Shown here: in pieces, positions 7,988 to 16,399 of the stretch
Numbering within the stretch: the stretch's first letter is position 1
How the letters are laid out: every line of letters begins with the position of its first letter
Source: Sulfopaludibacter sp035606355
Lineage (GTDB): Bacteria > Acidobacteriota > Terriglobia > Bryobacterales > Bryobacteraceae
Reading direction: 5' to 3'
Assembly (NCBI GenBank): GCA_035606355.1
Contig: DATNFO010000012.1
Location: 62,001-126,000, forward strand
Length of the DNA stretch: 64,000 bases
Position numbers and translations under genes: made by a program
The notes under the pieces: model-generated
What the model was told of the DNA's origin: nothing
Databases searched by the model: none
Seen by the model: the letters and a program-made list of their open reading frames with translations, nothing else

Positions 7988-8090
7988 CAACAGCCTCGAA
8001 CGATGAAAATAAAGGCACTTCCGTGGGCCGTGGCCCGGAGCGAACTCTAAAACCTTACTACACGCCCGCTTTGTTACGCAACCGTCACAG

Positions 8091-8128
8091 CGGGAAAGCG
8101 TGTGTCCGTGTTCCTTTCAGACACACGC
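8091..8128 (-). terminator. Probable terminator hairpin after the EF-G-like gene
   Basis: GCGTGTGTC (8098-8106) pairs perfectly with GACACACGC (8120-8128). Read on the minus strand the stem is followed by TTTCCC, so it is a weak intrinsic terminator just downstream of the stop at 8156. Confidence 0.45.
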
Positions 8129-8155
8129 CCCGGGTCTCTCTGACGAACGGAAGAG

Positions 8156-10252
8156 CTATTCTTCTTCTTCCTCTTCGCCGGTCTTGGCGGCCTTTGCGGC
8201 GGCTATGATCTTCTCGGCCTGCAACTGCGGCACGTAATCATAGTGGTCGAACTCCATCAGAAAGGAAGCTCGACCCTGGGTCATGGCCGTAAGGTCACTC
8301 TGATAGTTTAACATCTCGGCCATGGGAACCTGGGCGCGGATAAACTGCGTGCTTCCCTTGGTTTCCATACCCGAAATACGGCCGCGGCGGCCGTTCAGAT
8401 CGCCCATCAAATCGCCTGCGTACTCCACGGGCGCCTGGATCTCGACATTCATCACCGGCTCCAGCAATGCCGGCTTGGCCTGCTGCATGGCCGCTTTGAA
8501 GGCCTTGCGCGCAGCCAGCTTAAATGCGAGTTCCGAGGAATCGACGTCGTGATAGGAGCCGTCGTAGACGGTCACCTTGAAATCCACCATCGGGAAACCG
8601 GCGAGGAAGCCGTTCTCGGCGGCCTCCACGATGCCCTTTTCAACCGCTGGAATAAAGTTCCGGGGAATCGAGCCGCCGAAAATCTCGTTGGCGAACTGGA
8701 ACTTTTCGCCGCGCGGCAGGGGCTCCATTTTGATCCAGCAATCGCCGAACTGGCCGTGTCCACCGGTTTGCTTCTTGTGGCGGCCCTGAACGTCGGCGAA
8801 CCCGCGGATCGTCTCGCGGTAGGGAATCTTCGGCGCCTTGAGGGTGACGTCCACGCCGTAGCGCTTCTTCAGGCGGCTGACCACGATTTCGACGTGCTGC
8901 TGTCCGGCGCCGGCCAGCAGGAATTCGCGTGTCTGCGGGTCGCGATAGAAGCGCAGCGACTGGTCTTCTTCCAGAATGCGATGAACGGCGTTGCCCATGC
9001 GGTCTTCGTCGTTGCGGGACTTGGCTTCGATCGCGAAGGCGATGGAGGGTTCGGGCAGTTTCACCGGGATATAGGTGTAGTTGGCGCCCTTGTCGGCCAA
9101 GGTGTCACCGGTGAGGGTTTCCTTCAGTTTGGCGACGGCGCCGATGTCCCCGGCGTGCAACTCGGTGATCGCCTGCAGGGTCTTGCCCATCGGAAGGCTG
9201 AGGTGCGCGAGGCGTTCGCCGGCGGAGCGGGTCAGGTTCTGCACGGCAGCGTCGTTCTTTACGACGCCGTTGTACACCTTAAAGTAGGTGATGCGGCCGG
9301 CGAACGGGTCGGCGCTCGTTTTAAAGACGAACATCGAGCACGGCCCTGTGTCCGAGACCTTGTGGATCTTTTCGGCGCCGTTCTCCAGAACCGGAACGCC
9401 ATCGCGCTCGGTGGGCGCGGGGAAGGTTTCCGCGACGAAATTGAGGATCGCTTCGCTGCCGACGTTGTGGAATCCGGAGGCGCACATGACCGGGAAAATT
9501 CGCATTTCCCGGACGCCCTGGCGCAGCCCATCGACGATGTGTTCGACCGGGAGGGTGCCCTTTTCGAAGAACTCCTCCATGAGAGCGTCGTTGCCCTCGG
9601 CGACCATCTCGACCAGGGCTTCGTGGGCCTTCCCGGCGGCATCAGCCAGGTCGGCGGGAATATCGGCTTCCTTGCCCTTACCGTCGCCGTCCGGCGTGAA
9701 CGTGTACGACTTCATGCGGATCAGGTCCACCACGCCTTTGAACTCGCGCTCCTTGCCGATGGGAATTTGGATGGGTACGGCGGCGCGGCCAAAGCTTTCC
9801 TGAACGTTGGCCAGGGCACGGTCGAAGTCGGCGCGCTCGCGGTCGAGCCGGTTGATGACGATAGCGCGAGGCAGTTTGAAATCCTCTGCGAAGGCCCAGA
9901 CTTTCTCGGTCTGGACTTCGACCCCGGAAACGCCGTCTACCAGGACGAGTGCGGAATCCGCGGCGGTCAGGGCGGCGCGCGTGTCGTTAATAAAGATGTT
10001 GTAGCCGGGGGTGTCCAGGATGTTGAGCTTGATTTTTTTCCACTCGGCTACGGCAATGGCGGTGGAGATAGTGATCTTGCGCTGGATTTCCTCCTCGTCA
10101 AAATCGGTTACGGTGTTGCCCTCATCCACGCGCGTCAGGCGGTTGGTGGCCCCGGCGGTGAAGAGCAGCCCGGCGGTGAGCGTCGTCTTACCGGAATCGC
10201 CGTGGCCCACCACACCGACGTTCCGAATGTCCTTGCTTTCGTAGACTTTCAC
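8156..10252 (-). CDS. EF-G-2-type translational GTPase (EF-G paralogue)
   Basis: 698 residues starting at GTG 10252 with GAGGGTG upstream. The domain order is that of EF-G: GTPase domain, domain II, and domains III-V (C-terminal RRGRISGM and a late ALTQ-like MTQGRASFLMEF). The G motifs depart from canonical FusA: G1 is GHGDSGKTT instead of GHIDAGKTT, G3 is DTPGYNIF instead of DTPGHVDF, and G4 is NRLDRE instead of NKMDR. The family position matches EF-G-2 / FusA2-like proteins (for example Thermus TTHA1498), which bind GTP and ribosomes but have no settled role. The acidic tail GEEEEEE is unusual. The Gly-Tyr in place of Gly-His at G3 removes the catalytic His of classical translational GTPases. 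Confidence 0.88.
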   Translation of the reverse strand: MKVYESKDIRNVGVVGHGDSGKTTLTAGLLFTAGATNRLTRVDEGNTVTDFDEEEIQRKITISTAIAVAEWKKIKLNILDTPGYNIFINDTRAALTAADSALVLVDGVSGVEVQTEKVWAFAEDFKLPRAIVINRLDRERADFDRALANVQESFGRAAVPIQIPIGKEREFKGVVDLIRMKSYTFTPDGDGKGKEADIPADLADAAGKAHEALVEMVAEGNDALMEEFFEKGTLPVEHIVDGLRQGVREMRIFPVMCASGFHNVGSEAILNFVAETFPAPTERDGVPVLENGAEKIHKVSDTGPCSMFVFKTSADPFAGRITYFKVYNGVVKNDAAVQNLTRSAGERLAHLSLPMGKTLQAITELHAGDIGAVAKLKETLTGDTLADKGANYTYIPVKLPEPSIAFAIEAKSRNDEDRMGNAVHRILEEDQSLRFYRDPQTREFLLAGAGQQHVEIVVSRLKKRYGVDVTLKAPKIPYRETIRGFADVQGRHKKQTGGHGQFGDCWIKMEPLPRGEKFQFANEIFGGSIPRNFIPAVEKGIVEAAENGFLAGFPMVDFKVTVYDGSYHDVDSSELAFKLAARKAFKAAMQQAKPALLEPVMNVEIQAPVEYAGDLMGDLNGRRGRISGMETKGSTQFIRAQVPMAEMLNYQSDLTAMTQGRASFLMEFDHYDYVPQLQAEKIIAAAKAAKTGEEEEEE

Positions 10253-10365
10253 GTTGGCACCCTCGCTATTAAAAACGGAATAGTAACACGGCAGGGGGAG
10301 GGGTGGCGGTTGATGGCGAAAAACGGTGCATGTCGAGGGGCGTTTTGACCCTCCCTGACGCGGCT

Positions 10366-10554
10366 GTTCTCGTGGCGCTTCATTCGCCTTTCGATACCTC
10401 TTACCGCTCCCTCAGGGAGCTGTGAAGAAATCCGGCTACTGTTCTCGTGGCGCTTCATTCGCCTTTCGATACACCTTTTACCGCTCCCTCACGGTCACGG
10501 CTCCGTCAGCAGAATCAATTACATACGGAGCCGTGACCGTAAGGGAGCGGTAAA
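10366..10554. repeat. Dispersed palindromic repeat, family A, copy 1
   Basis: A 30-nt arm at 10477-10506 (begins TTTACCGCTCCC) is repeated inverted at 10525-10554 with one substitution, loop 18 nt. It is preceded by two tandem copies of a roughly 75-nt unit starting GTTCTCGTGGCGCTTCATTC at 10366 and 10441. Closely related sequence recurs at 24600-24785 and 49660-50012. No ORF or transposase is present, so it is a REP/MITE-like non-coding element. The remainder of 10253-10365 shows nothing recognisable. Confidence 0.85.
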
Positions 10555-10656
10555 TGGTGCCGAGGAGATGCGAGTGCGTTTGAATGCGGCAAAAAAGCAT
10601 TCGATATTCTTCACCTCTTCCAGAGTGCATCGAATGCTGCGTGTTAAAGTTTGGTT

Positions 10657-11823
10657 GTGTTTTCGCGCATTGTCTGGATTGTTTTGGATAGCGTAGGCAT
10701 TGGCGCAATGCCCGATGCTGCATCGTTTGGCGACCCGCCCGGCGGCGATACCTTGGGCAACATCGCGCGCTTGCGCGGGTTGAAGCTTCCGAATCTCGCC
10801 GCTCTCGGGCTCGGAGATATCAAACCCCTGACTGGCATCCCCGCGGCGGACGCCCCCGCAGCCTCCTTCGGTCGATGCACTCTCGCATCGCCGGGAAAAG
10901 ACACAACCACCGGACATTGGGAAATGGTGGGCATCCACCTCGACCGCCCGTTCCCGTTGTTTCCGAACGGATTTCCCCCCGAGATCATGAACGAATTCGA
11001 GCGGCGCATCGGCCGGCGAACGCTGGGGAACAAGGCTGCTTCCGGTACGGAAATTATCCGTGAGCTCGGCGAGGAGCACATGCGCACCGGCTCACCGATC
11101 GTATACACCTCGGCCGACAGCGTATTTCAGATCGCCGCCCATGAAGAAGTCATTCCGCTGTGGGAGTTGTACAAACTCTGCGAAACGGCTCGCGAAATTC
11201 TGAGCGGACCGAACGAAGTGGGCCGCGTGATCGCACGCCCCTTCACGGGGACTCCCGGCACGTTTACGCGCACGGCGAACCGCCACGATTACGCCGTGCC
11301 TCCGCCCGCCGGGATGCTGCTGGATCAGCTCGAGGACCGTACGATTCCGGTGCACAGCGTCGGTAAGATTTTCGACGTGTACCTCGGCCGCGGAATTCAG
11401 GAGTCCGACAAGACCAAGAGCAATGCCGACGGCATGGCGAAGACTCTGGAAGCTATGGCCTCGGCGGAAACCGGCTTAATCTTCGTCAACCTGGTCGACT
11501 TCGACCAACAATATGGGCATCGCAATGACGTGGAAGGCTACGGCGCCGCGCTGGAAGAGTTCGATGCATGGCTGCCGCAACTTCAGGCCGCGCTGCGGGA
11601 ACGAGACCTGGTCATCCTCACCGCGGACCACGGCTGCGACCCGACAATCCCCGGTACCGACCACAGCCGCGAGTATGTGCCGCTGCTGGTTTTCGGGCCG
11701 AAGGCACGGCGGGGCGTCGATCTGGGGCTGCGCGGGAGTCTGAGCGATATCGGCCAGACGGTCGCCGAAAACTTCGGCGCGCACATCGCCCACGGGAAGA
11801 GTTTTTTGCAGGAAATCTTATGA
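10657..11823 (+). CDS. deoB: Phosphopentomutase
   Basis: 388 residues from GTG 10657, chosen because the family begins M-F-x-R-x-x-x-x-V-L-D-S-V-G-I-G; an in-frame TTG two codons upstream is the alternative. Alkaline-phosphatase-superfamily metal ligands are visible: the N-terminal VLDSVGIGAMPDA, GKDTTTGHWEM with the catalytic Thr, and the C-terminal TADHGCDPTIPGTDHSREY. The enzyme interconverts ribose or deoxyribose 1- and 5-phosphates in nucleoside salvage. TTAAAG lies 7 nt before the start and no Shine-Dalgarno is seen. The last codons overlap tpiA by ATGA, so translation is coupled. Confidence 0.93.
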   Translation: MFSRIVWIVLDSVGIGAMPDAASFGDPPGGDTLGNIARLRGLKLPNLAALGLGDIKPLTGIPAADAPAASFGRCTLASPGKDTTTGHWEMVGIHLDRPFPLFPNGFPPEIMNEFERRIGRRTLGNKAASGTEIIRELGEEHMRTGSPIVYTSADSVFQIAAHEEVIPLWELYKLCETAREILSGPNEVGRVIARPFTGTPGTFTRTANRHDYAVPPPAGMLLDQLEDRTIPVHSVGKIFDVYLGRGIQESDKTKSNADGMAKTLEAMASAETGLIFVNLVDFDQQYGHRNDVEGYGAALEEFDAWLPQLQAALRERDLVILTADHGCDPTIPGTDHSREYVPLLVFGPKARRGVDLGLRGSLSDIGQTVAENFGAHIAHGKSFLQEIL

Positions 11824-12569
11824 GAAAGCCAATTATGGCGGGCAACTGGAAGATGTACAAGACGCCCGCGGAAACCACTCAATTCTTCGAGAAGTTCGTA
11901 CCGCTGGTGGCGAACTCTTCGCATTGCGAGATCGTGATCTGTCCTCCTTTCACGGATCTTCCGGCTGCAGTGCAGGCGGCTGGTCAATCGCGCGTTGCCA
12001 TTGGCGCGCAGAACATCGCCTGGGCGAAGGAAGGCGCGTTTACAGGGGAGATTTCCGGCGCGATGATCGCCGCCGCCGGCGCGACCCATACCCTTGTTGG
12101 CCATAGCGAACGGCGGCAATACTTCGGCGAGACCGACGAGACCGTTTTGAAGCGGACGCTGGCGGCGCTCGAAGCCGGCCTGACGCCGATCGTCTGCGTG
12201 GGCGAGCGGCTCGAAGAGCGCGAGAGCAACAACACCGCCGCTGTGCTCGTGCGGCAATTCGAGAAAGGCATAGCCGGGCTGAGCGAGCAGCAGTTCGCGA
12301 AGATCGCGATCGCTTACGAGCCTGTGTGGGCCATCGGCACCGGCAAAACCGCGACTCCGGAGATGGCCGCCGATGCGCATCGCGTCATTCGCGGCGAAGT
12401 GAGCAGGAAGTACGGGAAGCCGGCCGGCGACTCCGTCCGCATTCTGTACGGCGGCAGCGTGAAACCGGACAACGCGCGGACGCTGATGGCGCAGCCGGAG
12501 ATCGACGGCGTGCTGGTCGGCGGGGCTAGCCTGGACCCGGTCGGTTTCGCATCGATTGTGAATTTTTAG
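11820..12569 (+). CDS. tpiA: Triosephosphate isomerase
   Basis: 249 residues. The start is the ATG overlapping the deoB stop (ATGA), giving the family N-terminus MRKPIMAGNWKMYK. All catalytic elements are present: Lys in NWKM, His in VGHSERRQYFGE, Glu in AYEPVWAIGTGK, and the phosphate-binding LYGGSVKPDN and GVLVGGASL loops. It interconverts dihydroxyacetone phosphate and glyceraldehyde 3-phosphate. The pairing with deoB links nucleoside-derived pentose use to lower glycolysis; tpiA is more often followed by secG, which is absent here. Confidence 0.96.
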   Translation: MRKPIMAGNWKMYKTPAETTQFFEKFVPLVANSSHCEIVICPPFTDLPAAVQAAGQSRVAIGAQNIAWAKEGAFTGEISGAMIAAAGATHTLVGHSERRQYFGETDETVLKRTLAALEAGLTPIVCVGERLEERESNNTAAVLVRQFEKGIAGLSEQQFAKIAIAYEPVWAIGTGKTATPEMAADAHRVIRGEVSRKYGKPAGDSVRILYGGSVKPDNARTLMAQPEIDGVLVGGASLDPVGFASIVNF

Positions 12570-12584
12570 GCGCGCCGGGCGTGG

Positions 12585-13274
12585 TCAAATAACGCGCGGG
12601 CGGGCGCTCCGCCCAAGGTGTGTCCGCCCGCGCATGGCCTTGTAGTATCCGGCCAAACCTGCTATTCCGAGAAGAAAGAAACCGGCGCTGGACGGCTCGG
12701 GTACATCCGAGAATTCATCCGCGCTGAAGTCATATGCGTACTGGGAGGGCGTGGTGTTATCGCTGGTCGCCGGACGCAGGAACTCGATGGCGAGCGTGTG
12801 CGGTCCGTCCGCGACTAAGGCGTCGTAAGTAAGAGTCGAACTTACTACCTGGCCTGCCTGAAGGGAGCCGAAGTTATACCCGGCCACCGGTTGCGAGTCG
12901 ATCAGTAACTCAGCGATGCCGCCGAATAAGTTGAAGCTTGTGCCGCCCTGCGCTCCGATCCCCACAGATACGTTGAGCATGCCCGCCGCGAGGTTAACGG
13001 TCTGCGAGAGTCCGCCACCTTCAAAGTCCATGCTGCCCCCCGTCGCCTGGCCCACATCGAACTGAACCGCTGTCTCGGCAGGGGAACTCACCGGTGTAAA
13101 GGTGGCTACCGTAGGCTCTCCGGTCCCATTTGTCCCGTTCGGGGTAGTGAAAACTGTCCATCCGGTAAGTCCCGCCGAGAAGTTTCCGTTCGAGATAACT
13201 TCGTTGGCATACGCGCCGGCACAAAATAGCATCGCGGCAGCGGAGACTCGTAAGATGGCGCGTTCGAACCACAT
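12585..13274 (-). CDS. PEP-CTERM sorting-domain secreted protein
   Basis: 229 residues from ATG 13274, which places a clean signal peptide (VSAAAMLFCAGAYA) at the N-terminus; an in-frame TTG at 13310 is possible but gives an odd extension. The mature region is a beta-sandwich-like, Gly/Thr/Ser-rich domain of the type often found in PEP-CTERM exoproteins. The C-terminal signal is VPEP, then the hydrophobic SSAGFFLLGIAGLAGYY, then a basic cluster (KAMRGR). Such signals are cut by exosortase (EpsH/XrtA family); no exosortase gene is in the window. About 14 extra residues follow the basic cluster, unusual for this signal, and they are encoded by a perfect hairpin. Confidence 0.85.
   Translation of the reverse strand: MWFERAILRVSAAAMLFCAGAYANEVISNGNFSAGLTGWTVFTTPNGTNGTGEPTVATFTPVSSPAETAVQFDVGQATGGSMDFEGGGLSQTVNLAAGMLNVSVGIGAQGGTSFNLFGGIAELLIDSQPVAGYNFGSLQAGQVVSSTLTYDALVADGPHTLAIEFLRPATSDNTTPSQYAYDFSADEFSDVPEPSSAGFFLLGIAGLAGYYKAMRGRTHLGRSARPRVI
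12594..12633. terminator. 10-bp perfect hairpin at the tpiA / PEP-CTERM convergent junction
   Basis: GCGCGGGCGG (12594-12603) pairs with CCGCCCGCGC (12624-12633). It lies 25 nt past the tpiA stop and inside the last codons of the convergent PEP-CTERM gene. It may terminate tpiA transcripts; no T-run follows. Confidence 0.4.
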
Positions 13275-13379
13275 GAATCCACGATACGGTGCCGTTGCAG
13301 GTATCGGCAATATGGCGGATGCCCTCCCTTGTGCGGGGTCCTACCGCGTGACGCGCGGAACCGTGAGCAACATACCTAT

Positions 13380-15758
13380 TTAGGACATGCGGCGTACGAT
13401 CTCGCTCAAAAAGGCTGTCTCATTCTGTACCCTCATGACTACCTTCAGCCAGTAAATAGGCAAGGGAGCAACTAAGTCGGTCGCGCCGTCACATAAGTTG
13501 ATGGAGTCCTTCTCCGTGGTTACTAATGCGTCGGCGCCGCACACCGTGGACTGGTGCGCGATGCGGCGGAGCTGGTTAGGAAAATACCTGTGGTGATCGT
13601 CAAATTCGAACCACGTCACGGGGAAAGCCCCGAGCCGCTCCAGAGTGCGGCGGAAGGACTGCGGGTTGCCGAGTCCGCAAAATGCCGCCGGGCGCCGAAA
13701 AGGAAGGTTCGCAGCCGGGACACTCTCGCCGGTCCGCACGTTGACCCACGATTCGGCCCTGAGCTGAGCGCGGAACACGGGAGCCAGTTTGTTATACCGC
13801 CGAACGGTGTGCTCGATCGCGGGAGCGAGGTCGGACAATTCGCTGCGCGTGATCAACACGATGCCGGCGCGCGAAAGCGCCGCCAAAGGTACCCGCAAAC
13901 GGCCCAGCGGGAACACGTGCCCGCCGCCGAAGGGGGATAAGGCGTCGATGAGCACGATATCGACATCGCGCGCGATCCGAACATGCTGGAACCCGTCGTC
14001 GAGCAGCATGAGCTCGGCTCCGAAGCGGTGGCGCAGCTCCATTGCGGAGCGGTACCGATCAGCGGAAATGCCGACGGCGGCGAGCTTGGAGCGGATGAAC
14101 ATCTGCGGCTCATCGCCCGAAATGATCGGGCTGATTGCCTGCCCGGGAGCGACTTCCAGGTGCTTCTCTGGTGAGGACCGCTTGTAGCCGCGCGTCAGTA
14201 TGCCCGGGAAATAGCCGCGCTGCTTCATGCGGTCGGCGAGCAGGAGAACGCATGGCGTTTTCCCTGTGCCGCCCATGGTGAGGTTTCCGACGCTGATCAC
14301 CGGCGCATCCACCTTCTTTTGTTCGCGAAGCATCCCCTCCTGGCGGCGGGAGCTTCCGAATTGCCATCCGCGAGACATCACCCAGGCAAATACGTACCAC
14401 GGCATAGGCGGGCGGTAAACCGGAACGCGAGTGCGATACATGCTGAGGATCTCGTCCACAGCCTTGGCCGTCGCACCTCGTTTGGATTCGGCGGTGCGGA
14501 GCGCCTTGGCGCCGATTTCGGTCCGTGCATCATTCTCCGCGAGGAGGCGGTCGATCGCGGGAGCAAGTTCGGTGGCCGTCGCGATCTCGACACTCGCGCC
14601 CGCCCGGCGGAAATCATCGGCGATGGCCTGGAAGTTCTCCATATGCGGCCCGTAGACTACAGGCTTGCCGAAGAGGGCCGGTTCCAGGATGTTGTGCCCC
14701 CCGCGCCGGGCGAGCGTTCCGCCCATGAAAACCACGTCGGCCAGTGAGAACAGCGCTGCAAGCTCGCCGATGGTGTCGAGCAGAACGACCCGGGCTTCCG
14801 GCGCGGCGGCGGCGATTCCGGAACGCCGCGCGAACGGGATTCCGGCGGATTGTAATTTTGCCGCAGCGGCATCGAAGCGTTCCGGCTTGCGAGGCGCGAG
14901 CACGAGCAGCAGGTCCCGGTGACGTTGCGTAAGATCGCGGAAGGCGGCGATGACGGCGTCGTCTTCATCGGGGTCCCCGGGCTCGGCGGGGGGCATCGTG
15001 CTGGCCGCGATCCAAACTTGCCCACGCGGCCGGGCGGCGAGAAACTGCGCTACCGGGCCTGATGGATCGGCGGCCCGTGCTTCGAAGTCGTACTTGAAGT
15101 TGCCGGCGGTCCGCACCCGGTCAGGCGGGGCCCCGAGCGCGAGGAAGCGCTCACCGATGGCATCCGTCTGGACGAGAATAGCGTCGGCAAACGGGAGGAC
15201 GGACGCAAATAGCCGGCTCAGCGGCCGGTATCGCGGGAAGGCACGGTCGGAAATGCGGCCGTTGACGATGAGGAGGGCAGCTTCCGTGCGATGGGCTTCG
15301 GCGAAGAGGTTTGGCCAGATTTCCGTTTCCATCACCACGACAACGCTCGGTCGCAGAGCACGGAAGACGCGGCGGACAGCAAACAGGTAATCGACCGGTG
15401 CGAAGAAGATGCCGTCGCAAAGCGGCGCCAGCTTTTGTTTCGCGGCGGTCCGGCCGGCAAGCGTTGACGTGGAGACGAACAGGCGCGTGCGAGGGAGTTC
15501 CGCGCGCACGCGGCGGAGCAACTCGACACAGCCGAGGATCTCCCCCACCGAAACTGCGTGCAACCAGATTGCTCCGGGGCCGGTCTGTCTAAGCGAGCGC
15601 GGCAGAAAGCCGAAACGCTCCGGAAGCGAACCGAGATAACCGCGGCTACGCAGTCCCCGGTAGAGGAAATACAATAGGACGACGGGCTGAGCGAACGCCT
15701 GAAGGACTCGGTAGAGGAAATAGATGCCTTTTGTTTTCAAACGTTTGGCTCTTTTCAT
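13380..15758 (-). CDS. waaA-lpxK: Fused Kdo transferase (WaaA) and tetraacyldisaccharide 4'-kinase (LpxK)
   Basis: About 792 residues holding two lipid A enzymes. Residues about 1-430 are WaaA: an N-terminal membrane-proximal helix, LPERFGF, AIWLHAVSVGEI with the catalytic Glu, METEIWPNL, and GGHNILEPA for CMP-Kdo binding. Residues about 440-792 are LpxK: Walker A NLTMGGTGKTP near 492-502, LLDDGFQH, and TTEKDSINL. LpxK phosphorylates the lipid A disaccharide at 4' and WaaA adds Kdo to its product, so the fusion joins consecutive steps at the inner membrane. I see no stop or frame change between the halves. The start is uncertain: ATG 15758 nearly abuts a -10 element, and TTG 15740 is an alternative. 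Confidence 0.92.
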   Translation of the reverse strand: MKRAKRLKTKGIYFLYRVLQAFAQPVVLLYFLYRGLRSRGYLGSLPERFGFLPRSLRQTGPGAIWLHAVSVGEILGCVELLRRVRAELPRTRLFVSTSTLAGRTAAKQKLAPLCDGIFFAPVDYLFAVRRVFRALRPSVVVVMETEIWPNLFAEAHRTEAALLIVNGRISDRAFPRYRPLSRLFASVLPFADAILVQTDAIGERFLALGAPPDRVRTAGNFKYDFEARAADPSGPVAQFLAARPRGQVWIAASTMPPAEPGDPDEDDAVIAAFRDLTQRHRDLLLVLAPRKPERFDAAAAKLQSAGIPFARRSGIAAAAPEARVVLLDTIGELAALFSLADVVFMGGTLARRGGHNILEPALFGKPVVYGPHMENFQAIADDFRRAGASVEIATATELAPAIDRLLAENDARTEIGAKALRTAESKRGATAKAVDEILSMYRTRVPVYRPPMPWYVFAWVMSRGWQFGSSRRQEGMLREQKKVDAPVISVGNLTMGGTGKTPCVLLLADRMKQRGYFPGILTRGYKRSSPEKHLEVAPGQAISPIISGDEPQMFIRSKLAAVGISADRYRSAMELRHRFGAELMLLDDGFQHVRIARDVDIVLIDALSPFGGGHVFPLGRLRVPLAALSRAGIVLITRSELSDLAPAIEHTVRRYNKLAPVFRAQLRAESWVNVRTGESVPAANLPFRRPAAFCGLGNPQSFRRTLERLGAFPVTWFEFDDHHRYFPNQLRRIAHQSTVCGADALVTTEKDSINLCDGATDLVAPLPIYWLKVVMRVQNETAFLSEIVRRMS

Positions 15759-16314
15759 GAGTATAGCCGCCTGCTTCGCGGCGGACAAGCATTCCACCTT
15801 TGAAGCTCCGGCCGCGAGCAGTCTGGCCCATAAGCAGACCGCCGGCAGGGTCACCGTGGCAGTGGACGCGTACGTGGAAGGCGACAAAGTAAAAACCGCG
15901 TTCGGCAAACTGGTGCCGAACAACTACGGCGTGCTGCCGGTGCTGGTTGTGATTCAGAATGACAGCGATCAGCCGCTCCGTCTCGATAAGATGAGAGCCG
16001 AGTACGTCTCTCCAAACGGCGATCGCGTGCCGGCCACTCCGGCGAGCGACGTCAAATTCCTGCGCGGCCCGCGGAAGCCATCCATGGTCGGCGGTCCGGC
16101 GGGGAAGGTGCTCAACGGCAAGAAGAATCCGCTCGAGGCCTGGGAGATCGAAGGTCGCGCGTTCGCGGCGCAGATGGTTCCATCCGGCAACACCGCGAGC
16201 GGCTTTCTGTACTTCCAGACGGGCCTGCAGCACGGGGCGACTCTTTACCTCAGCGGGATGGTGGAAGCGCAGACCGGCAAAGAGCTGTTGTACTTCGAAA
16301 TTCCCATCGAGTAG
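15724..16314 (+). CDS. Secreted protein of unknown function
   Basis: 196 residues with a signal peptide (MPFVFKRLALFMSIAACFAA) and GAGGAAATAG just before ATG 15724. The mature part is beta-rich with an immunoglobulin-like feel: VTVAVDAYVEGDKVKTAFGK, then VLVVIQNDSDQPLRLDKM, then SGFLYFQTG. No catalytic motif is seen and I do not recognise the family. Its first codons overlap the start of the divergent waaA-lpxK gene by 17-35 bp, so each promoter must sit inside the other gene. Confidence 0.68.
   Translation: MPFVFKRLALFMSIAACFAADKHSTFEAPAASSLAHKQTAGRVTVAVDAYVEGDKVKTAFGKLVPNNYGVLPVLVVIQNDSDQPLRLDKMRAEYVSPNGDRVPATPASDVKFLRGPRKPSMVGGPAGKVLNGKKNPLEAWEIEGRAFAAQMVPSGNTASGFLYFQTGLQHGATLYLSGMVEAQTGKELLYFEIPIE
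15760..15788 (-). promoter_or_regulatory. Promoter for waaA-lpxK inside the divergent gene
   Basis: On the minus strand TTGTCC (15788-15783) and TATACT (15765-15760) are separated by 17 nt. The predicted transcript start, near 15752, lies 3' of ATG 15758, which favours the downstream TTG 15740 as translation start, unless the promoter is fortuitous. Confidence 0.5.
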
Positions 16315-16399
16315 GAGCAAGGAACTTCCCTGCACTGAACGGGTTAAAGGTTGTACCATATACAATCCGGCAGCACCTTGACCCAGGGAAGGATTCGTT

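Noticed and set aside
8549..10348. A plus-strand open frame of 599 codons
   Set aside because: It mirrors the EF-G-like gene codon for codon; such long antisense frames are expected in GC-rich genes.
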